Shown here in pieces: positions 60,253 through 64,000 of a stretch of DNA of 64,000 nt. Each line of letters starts with the position of its first letter. Within the stretch, counting starts at the first letter, position 1. The stretch is from Paenibacillus humicola (GTDB lineage Bacteria; Bacillota; Bacilli; Paenibacillales; Paenibacillaceae), in NCBI RefSeq assembly GCF_028826105.1, contig NZ_JAQGPL010000001.1, forward strand, positions 2,568,501 through 2,632,500. Reading direction: 5' to 3'. The notes under the pieces were generated by a model, which saw only the letters and a program-made list of their open reading frames with translations, did no database searches and was not told the origin of the DNA. A program made the translations under genes and the position numbers.

Positions 60253-60735
60253 ATGAGCAGCCTAGACAACAAGGTGTCGTTTCAAATCAACGGGCGGCAG
60301 GTCCGATGGGAAGGCGATCCGGTACGGGCGCTGGCGGATGTCCTCCGGGAAGATCTGGAGCTGACCGGGACCAAGATCGGCTGCAGGACGGGAGAATGCG
60401 GAGCGTGCACCGTTCTGATCGACGGGCAGCCGGTCAACTCCTGCCTGATTCCGGCCGCAGCCGCAGCCGATGCGGAAATTGAAACGATCGAGCATTTGCA
60501 GGATCAGCCGGTCTTTCAGCGCCTGGTCGAGGCGATGGCTCAAACCGGCGGCGTTCAATGCGGCTTCTGCACACCGGGCATAATGGTAACGCTGTGGGCC
60601 TGGCTGCAGGACCGTACGCTGTTCGGCGGCGACGTGACCTCGGCGCTTAAGAACAACCTGTGCCGCTGCACCGGGTACCGGAGCATTATTTCCGCGGTGG
60701 AGCAGGTCGTAGAGGCGGAGGTGAGCGGGCGGTGA
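60253..60735 (+). CDS. Molybdenum hydroxylase [2Fe-2S] subunit (CoxS/XdhC-type small subunit)
   Basis: A 160-residue small subunit with two [2Fe-2S] domains. The plant-type cluster uses Cys44, Cys49, Cys52 and Cys64 (GCRTGECGACTVLIDG). The second uses Cys103, Cys106, Cys137 and Cys139 (QCGFCTPGI and LCRCTGY). Both are complete. Start ATG 60253 follows GAAAGGAGATG. Its TGA overlaps the GTG start of the large subunit by 4 nt. Confidence 0.95.
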   Translation: MSSLDNKVSFQINGRQVRWEGDPVRALADVLREDLELTGTKIGCRTGECGACTVLIDGQPVNSCLIPAAAAADAEIETIEHLQDQPVFQRLVEAMAQTGGVQCGFCTPGIMVTLWAWLQDRTLFGGDVTSALKNNLCRCTGYRSIISAVEQVVEAEVSGR

Positions 60736-62969
60736 GTATGGAAACGAAACGAAAGTCGCCGCTTGATTTCACATCCAAGCTGACGGGACAGACGCGGTAT
60801 ATCCATGACATGAATTTACCGGGACAGCTGGTGGCCGGGATCGTGCGCAGCCCGCACGCCCATGCCCGCATCGTCCGGCTCGACGTATCCCGGGCAAAGG
60901 AAGTTGCCGGTGTGAAGGCGGTGCTTACCGCCGCCGACGTTCCGGATTTTGCCTACGGGCCGACAAGATTTAAGGATTGGAACATTTTCGCCCGCGACCG
61001 TGTGCTGTTCGTCGGGGACGAAGTCGCGGCCATTGCCGCCGAATCGGCGGAAGCGCTTGAGCGGGCGCTGGCATTGGTCGAGGTGGAATACGAGGTGCTG
61101 CCGGCGGTATTCAGCGCAAGCGATGCGCTGAACGACTCGGCTCCCCTCCTGCACGAGGAAACCGCGCAAAATCGCCCGATGCACATCCGCATTGCACGCG
61201 GCGATTTCGAAGAGGGGAAGAAAAAAGCGCACGTCGTCTGCGGCGGCCATTACGAGACCAACCGCATTTATCAAGGCCATCTCGAGCCGATCGCCGTGCT
61301 GGCCAACTGGTCGGAGGAGGAAGGGCTGACGCTGTGGGCCGGCTCCCATATTCCGTACCGGGCCCGGGAAACGTACGCGGCGGGACTTGGCCTGCCGGAG
61401 GATCGCGTGCGGATCGTTGTGCCGCCGATCGGCGGCTCCTTCGGCGCGAAGTACGTGCTGAAGGTTCACATGGTCGCCGCTGTTCTGACGATGGAGACGA
61501 AACGTCCGGTTAAAATTGTCCTGGACCGTTTTGAGGATATGCTGACCGCTCATCCGCGCGTGCCGCTGTCAATTGACATCGAAATCGGAGCGGACAAGGA
61601 AGGCAATTTCGTATATAAAGACGTCGTCGTACACGGGGACGCCGGTGCGCGCATTTATTGGAGCCCGAACGTGATCGCGACGGCGTGCAGCCGCCCGGAC
61701 AACATTTACCGGTTCCAGAGCGTCCGTGCGGAAGGCCATCTGTGCTACACGAACAACAGTCCGACCACGTGCATGCGCGGTTTCGGCAACGCCGAAATGC
61801 TGTTCGCCGTGGAAAGCGTGATCGACGACGTGGCGAACGCGCTGGGCATGGATCCGGCGGAGCTTCGGCTGCGAAACATCGTGCGGGAAGGCGAAACGAC
61901 GATTCATGGCTATAAATTGGATACGTGCCAGCTTGAGGCCTGCATCCGCAAGGCGAAGGAGCTGTCGGGCTGGGACCGCCGCGATAAGCTGCCGCCGAAC
62001 CGCGGCTTGGGCATGGCGCTTGCGAATCACGTGTCCGGCTACAGCGGCATCGACCTGCGGTTCGAAGGCTCGACCGCCGTCGCCCGCCTGAAATCGACGG
62101 GTGAAATCGAGATTGAAACGGGCGAGATCGAGTTGGGTCAGGGGATGACATCCACCTACGCCAAGATCGCGGCGCAGGCGCTGCAGATCGATGAGAGCCT
62201 CGTCACGGTCAAGTCCGGCGACACGTCGAAGCATCCGTTCGGCATCGGCACGCTGGCATCGCGCGCCACCGTCATCGGCGGCAACGCGGTGCTGCTGGCC
62301 TCGAAGCAGCTGGCGGAGCGGGTCGCCGCGCTTATCAAAGACCAGCTCGGTGCGGAAGCCGTCTATGCCGACGGCGCTGTCGAACACGGCGGCAAACGTT
62401 ATTCGCTGCAGGACATCGCAGCGTGGCATCGTGCAAGGCACGCCGGGGACGAGCTGTCCGTCAAAGCGACCTACCGTCCCGATACCGAATTGCCGGACGC
62501 TTCCTTTTACGGCCATCCGTCCCCGAACTATCCGTTTGCTGCCCATGTGGCGGAGGTGGAAGTAGATCCGGAGACGGGCCGGACGAAAGTCGTCGGCTAT
62601 TGGGCGGTGCACGATTCCGGTACGATCCTCAACAGGACGATGGCGAAGAGTCAGGTCGTCGGCGCGGTTGCGCAGGGAATCGGCTGGGTGCTTATGGAGG
62701 ATCTGGTCGTACGGGAAGGGCAGGTTCGCAATCCGTCCATGATGGATTACCGGATGCCCGGAGCGACGGATATTCCGCCGGTGGAGATTGACTTTATCGA
62801 GGTGCCGGACCCGAACGGCCCGCTCGGCGCCAAGTCGCTCGGCGAGGTCGCGCTTGATCCGGTACCCGGCGCGATCGGCAACGCCATCGCGCATGCCGCC
62901 CGCGCCCGCGGCACCCTGCTGCCGCTGTCGGCGGAAAAGGTTTGGCGCATGATGCAAGACAAAGCGTGA
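60732..62969 (+). CDS. Molybdenum hydroxylase large (Mo-pterin) subunit (CoxL/XdhA-like)
   Basis: A 745-residue molybdopterin-binding subunit. The a/b hammerhead domain (about 20-130) begins KLTGQTRYIHDMNLPGQLVA. The Mo-cofactor parts carry VPPIGGSFGAKYVLKVH, TCMRGFGNAEMLFAVES, IELGQGMTSTYAKIAAQAL and the C-terminal GAKSLGEVALDPVPGAIGNA, whose Glu is the general base in this family. It hydroxylates a carbon next to a ring nitrogen or an aldehyde. GTG 60732 has GGAGGTGA 8 nt upstream and is preferred to ATG 60738. The substrate is unknown. N-heteroaromatics are common for the family. Confidence 0.93.
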   Translation: MSMETKRKSPLDFTSKLTGQTRYIHDMNLPGQLVAGIVRSPHAHARIVRLDVSRAKEVAGVKAVLTAADVPDFAYGPTRFKDWNIFARDRVLFVGDEVAAIAAESAEALERALALVEVEYEVLPAVFSASDALNDSAPLLHEETAQNRPMHIRIARGDFEEGKKKAHVVCGGHYETNRIYQGHLEPIAVLANWSEEEGLTLWAGSHIPYRARETYAAGLGLPEDRVRIVVPPIGGSFGAKYVLKVHMVAAVLTMETKRPVKIVLDRFEDMLTAHPRVPLSIDIEIGADKEGNFVYKDVVVHGDAGARIYWSPNVIATACSRPDNIYRFQSVRAEGHLCYTNNSPTTCMRGFGNAEMLFAVESVIDDVANALGMDPAELRLRNIVREGETTIHGYKLDTCQLEACIRKAKELSGWDRRDKLPPNRGLGMALANHVSGYSGIDLRFEGSTAVARLKSTGEIEIETGEIELGQGMTSTYAKIAAQALQIDESLVTVKSGDTSKHPFGIGTLASRATVIGGNAVLLASKQLAERVAALIKDQLGAEAVYADGAVEHGGKRYSLQDIAAWHRARHAGDELSVKATYRPDTELPDASFYGHPSPNYPFAAHVAEVEVDPETGRTKVVGYWAVHDSGTILNRTMAKSQVVGAVAQGIGWVLMEDLVVREGQVRNPSMMDYRMPGATDIPPVEIDFIEVPDPNGPLGAKSLGEVALDPVPGAIGNAIAHAARARGTLLPLSAEKVWRMMQDKA

Positions 62970-63009
62970 GGTTATTGTCCCATCATCGATCCCAGGAGGT
63001 GAGCGGAAG

Positions 63010-64000
63010 ATGAAACAAATTCGGGAAACGCTGCGGCGTCTAATGGCCGAAAGAAAACGAGCCGTTCTGGCAACCATTATTCGCGTCGAAGGGTCGGCTT
63101 ACCGGCGAGAAGGCAGCCGATGCTTGTTCACGGAAAACGGCGAAATCGTCGGTATGCTGAGCGGCGGATGCGTGGAAGCGGATGTCCGGGAACACGCGGA
63201 AGACGTTTTCGCGACCGGGAGGCCCAAACGGATTGTCTACGATTTCCGCTCCGACTCGGACGATGTGTGGGGAATGGGCGCCGGCTGCAACGGCGCGATT
63301 ACGATCTGGCTTGAATTGTTCGATCCTGTGGGGGAAGCGGATGCGGCCGGGCGAATTGCCGCCGATTTCGAAGCGAGATTGTCGGCCGATGCGCCGTTTA
63401 TTTCGGCGATGGTTGTCGATTCGCAGGCTCCGTACCCGGCCGGATACCGGCTGACTGCGGACGAGCTGGCAGCGTCTCTTCCCCTGGCGGAAGTATCGAT
63501 CGGTTCGGCAGAACTGCGGAAGTTGACTTTCAAGGGCGTAACGCTGACCGCGTTCGTGGAACGGATCGCTCCCGCGCCGAGCCTTTACATTGTCGGGGCC
63601 GGTCCGGATGCGATGCTGCTTGGCCGCGCGGCTCACGCGCTGGATTGGAAAGTCACGTTTATCGATCACCGTACGGGCGAGGAACAACGTTCGCAGCTGC
63701 CGAACGGCTCGAGCTGGCTTCAAGTCCCGCGCGGCGACTTCTCCGGCGTGCCGGTGCACGACAGCGTGTACGTCGTGCTAATGACGCACAGCATCGGACT
63801 GGACATCGAAGCGGCGCGCCGGTTTCTGTTTTCGCCCGCAGCTTATCTCGGCATCTTGGGCTCGAGACGAAGAGCGCAGCAAATTGCGGAGGTGCTGCGT
63901 GAGGAAGCCGGCAGCATAGCTGCGGATCTCTCCGTTCTGAACAAGCTGCATGCTCCCGTCGGACTCGATATCGGAGCGCAGACGCCCGAAGAGATTACGC
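63010..64000 (+). CDS. XdhC/CoxI-family molybdenum cofactor insertion protein, 5' part
   Basis: The first 330 residues are present and the frame is open at the window edge. The N-terminal XdhC/CoxI domain has VRVEGSAYRREGSRCLF-like sequence (RVEGSAYRREGSRC) and MLSGGCVEADVREHA, with the Cys of GGCVE conserved. The Rossmann domain begins SLYIVGAGPDAMLLGRAA and includes LGILGSRRRAQQI. XdhC proteins bind and sulphurate the Mo cofactor before insertion into the large subunit. Start ATG 63010 follows AGGAGGTGA. The stop lies beyond 64000. Confidence 0.9.
   Translation, partial: MKQIRETLRRLMAERKRAVLATIIRVEGSAYRREGSRCLFTENGEIVGMLSGGCVEADVREHAEDVFATGRPKRIVYDFRSDSDDVWGMGAGCNGAITIWLELFDPVGEADAAGRIAADFEARLSADAPFISAMVVDSQAPYPAGYRLTADELAASLPLAEVSIGSAELRKLTFKGVTLTAFVERIAPAPSLYIVGAGPDAMLLGRAAHALDWKVTFIDHRTGEEQRSQLPNGSSWLQVPRGDFSGVPVHDSVYVVLMTHSIGLDIEAARRFLFSPAAYLGILGSRRRAQQIAEVLREEAGSIAADLSVLNKLHAPVGLDIGAQTPEEIT

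Noticed and set aside
61569..63077. A 502-residue open frame on the minus strand across the molybdenum hydroxylase large subunit
   Set aside because: It is antisense to a gene with complete family motifs. Its Arg-rich translation matches no fold, and it has no start signal.
1..64000. tRNA, rRNA, CRISPR arrays, prophage or complete insertion sequences
   Set aside because: No cloverleaf-like gene, rRNA core sequence, regularly spaced repeat, phage structural gene or transposase with terminal repeats was recognised by eye. Small RNAs without protein-like signals could still be missed.

Overview
The window looks like a chromosomal segment of a GC-rich Firmicute of the Paenibacillaceae (Paenibacillus/Cohnella type). 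The reasons are strong AGGAGG-type ribosome sites, frequent GTG and TTG starts, a YheC/YheD spore-coat-associated gene at the left edge, a YesM/YesN-type two-component pair beside a CUT1 sugar ABC transporter, and lipoproteins whose lipobox is followed by Gly/Ser/Asn-rich linkers. I have no taxonomic search behind this. I saw no rRNA, tRNA, CRISPR array or complete insertion sequence.

Region by region. (1) 1-3.2 kb: end of a YheC/D gene, a VTT-domain membrane protein, a Nudix hydrolase, a decayed nucleotidyltransferase and a TagA/WecG glycosyltransferase. (2) 3.2-27.2 kb: a large catabolic region. It holds six short-chain dehydrogenases, an amidohydrolase with an orphan Rieske protein, two enolase-superfamily sugar-acid dehydratases (ManD/RspA-like and DgoD-like), a CUT1 ABC transporter with a YesMN-type sensor/regulator pair, an AraC regulator, two xylose-isomerase-like TIM barrels, a Gfo/Idh dehydrogenase, a cyclase-family hydrolase and a UlaG-like metallo-hydrolase. 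(3) 27.3-34.4 kb: mixed genes. The most notable is a PrsW-type membrane protease fused to a PD-(D/E)xK-like nuclease toxin domain, followed by a small probable immunity gene. (4) 34.5-39.9 kb: M42 peptidase, GntR/FCD regulator, a 12-bp inverted repeat, and a YjhG/YagF-type dehydratase with a TIM-barrel partner. (5) 40.2-44.5 kb: an HD hydrolase, then a visibly AT-richer stretch with a TetR regulator, two near-identical 20-bp operators, a flavodoxin-fold quinone reductase and an MFS exporter, mixed with gene remnants. (6) 44.8-64 kb: an IclR regulator, a strong promoter with a palindromic operator, and one long co-directional operon.

The operon from 45.9 kb to past the end encodes BCCP, biotin carboxylase, a PatB/MalY lyase, a NitT/TauT-type ABC importer, UbiD and UbiX, PxpB/PxpC/PxpA (5-oxoprolinase family), a fumarate-reductase-like flavoprotein with a small [2Fe-2S] partner, a complete xanthine-dehydrogenase-type molybdenum hydroxylase (M, S and L subunits), a 4,5-dihydroxyphthalate-decarboxylase-like protein and an XdhC/CoxI maturation factor. 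Read together, this suggests import and stepwise breakdown of a carboxylated, probably N-heterocyclic compound: hydroxylation, decarboxylation, ring reduction, then carboxylation-assisted opening of a lactam. The order of steps and the substrate are inference. The enzyme families are well supported by motifs.
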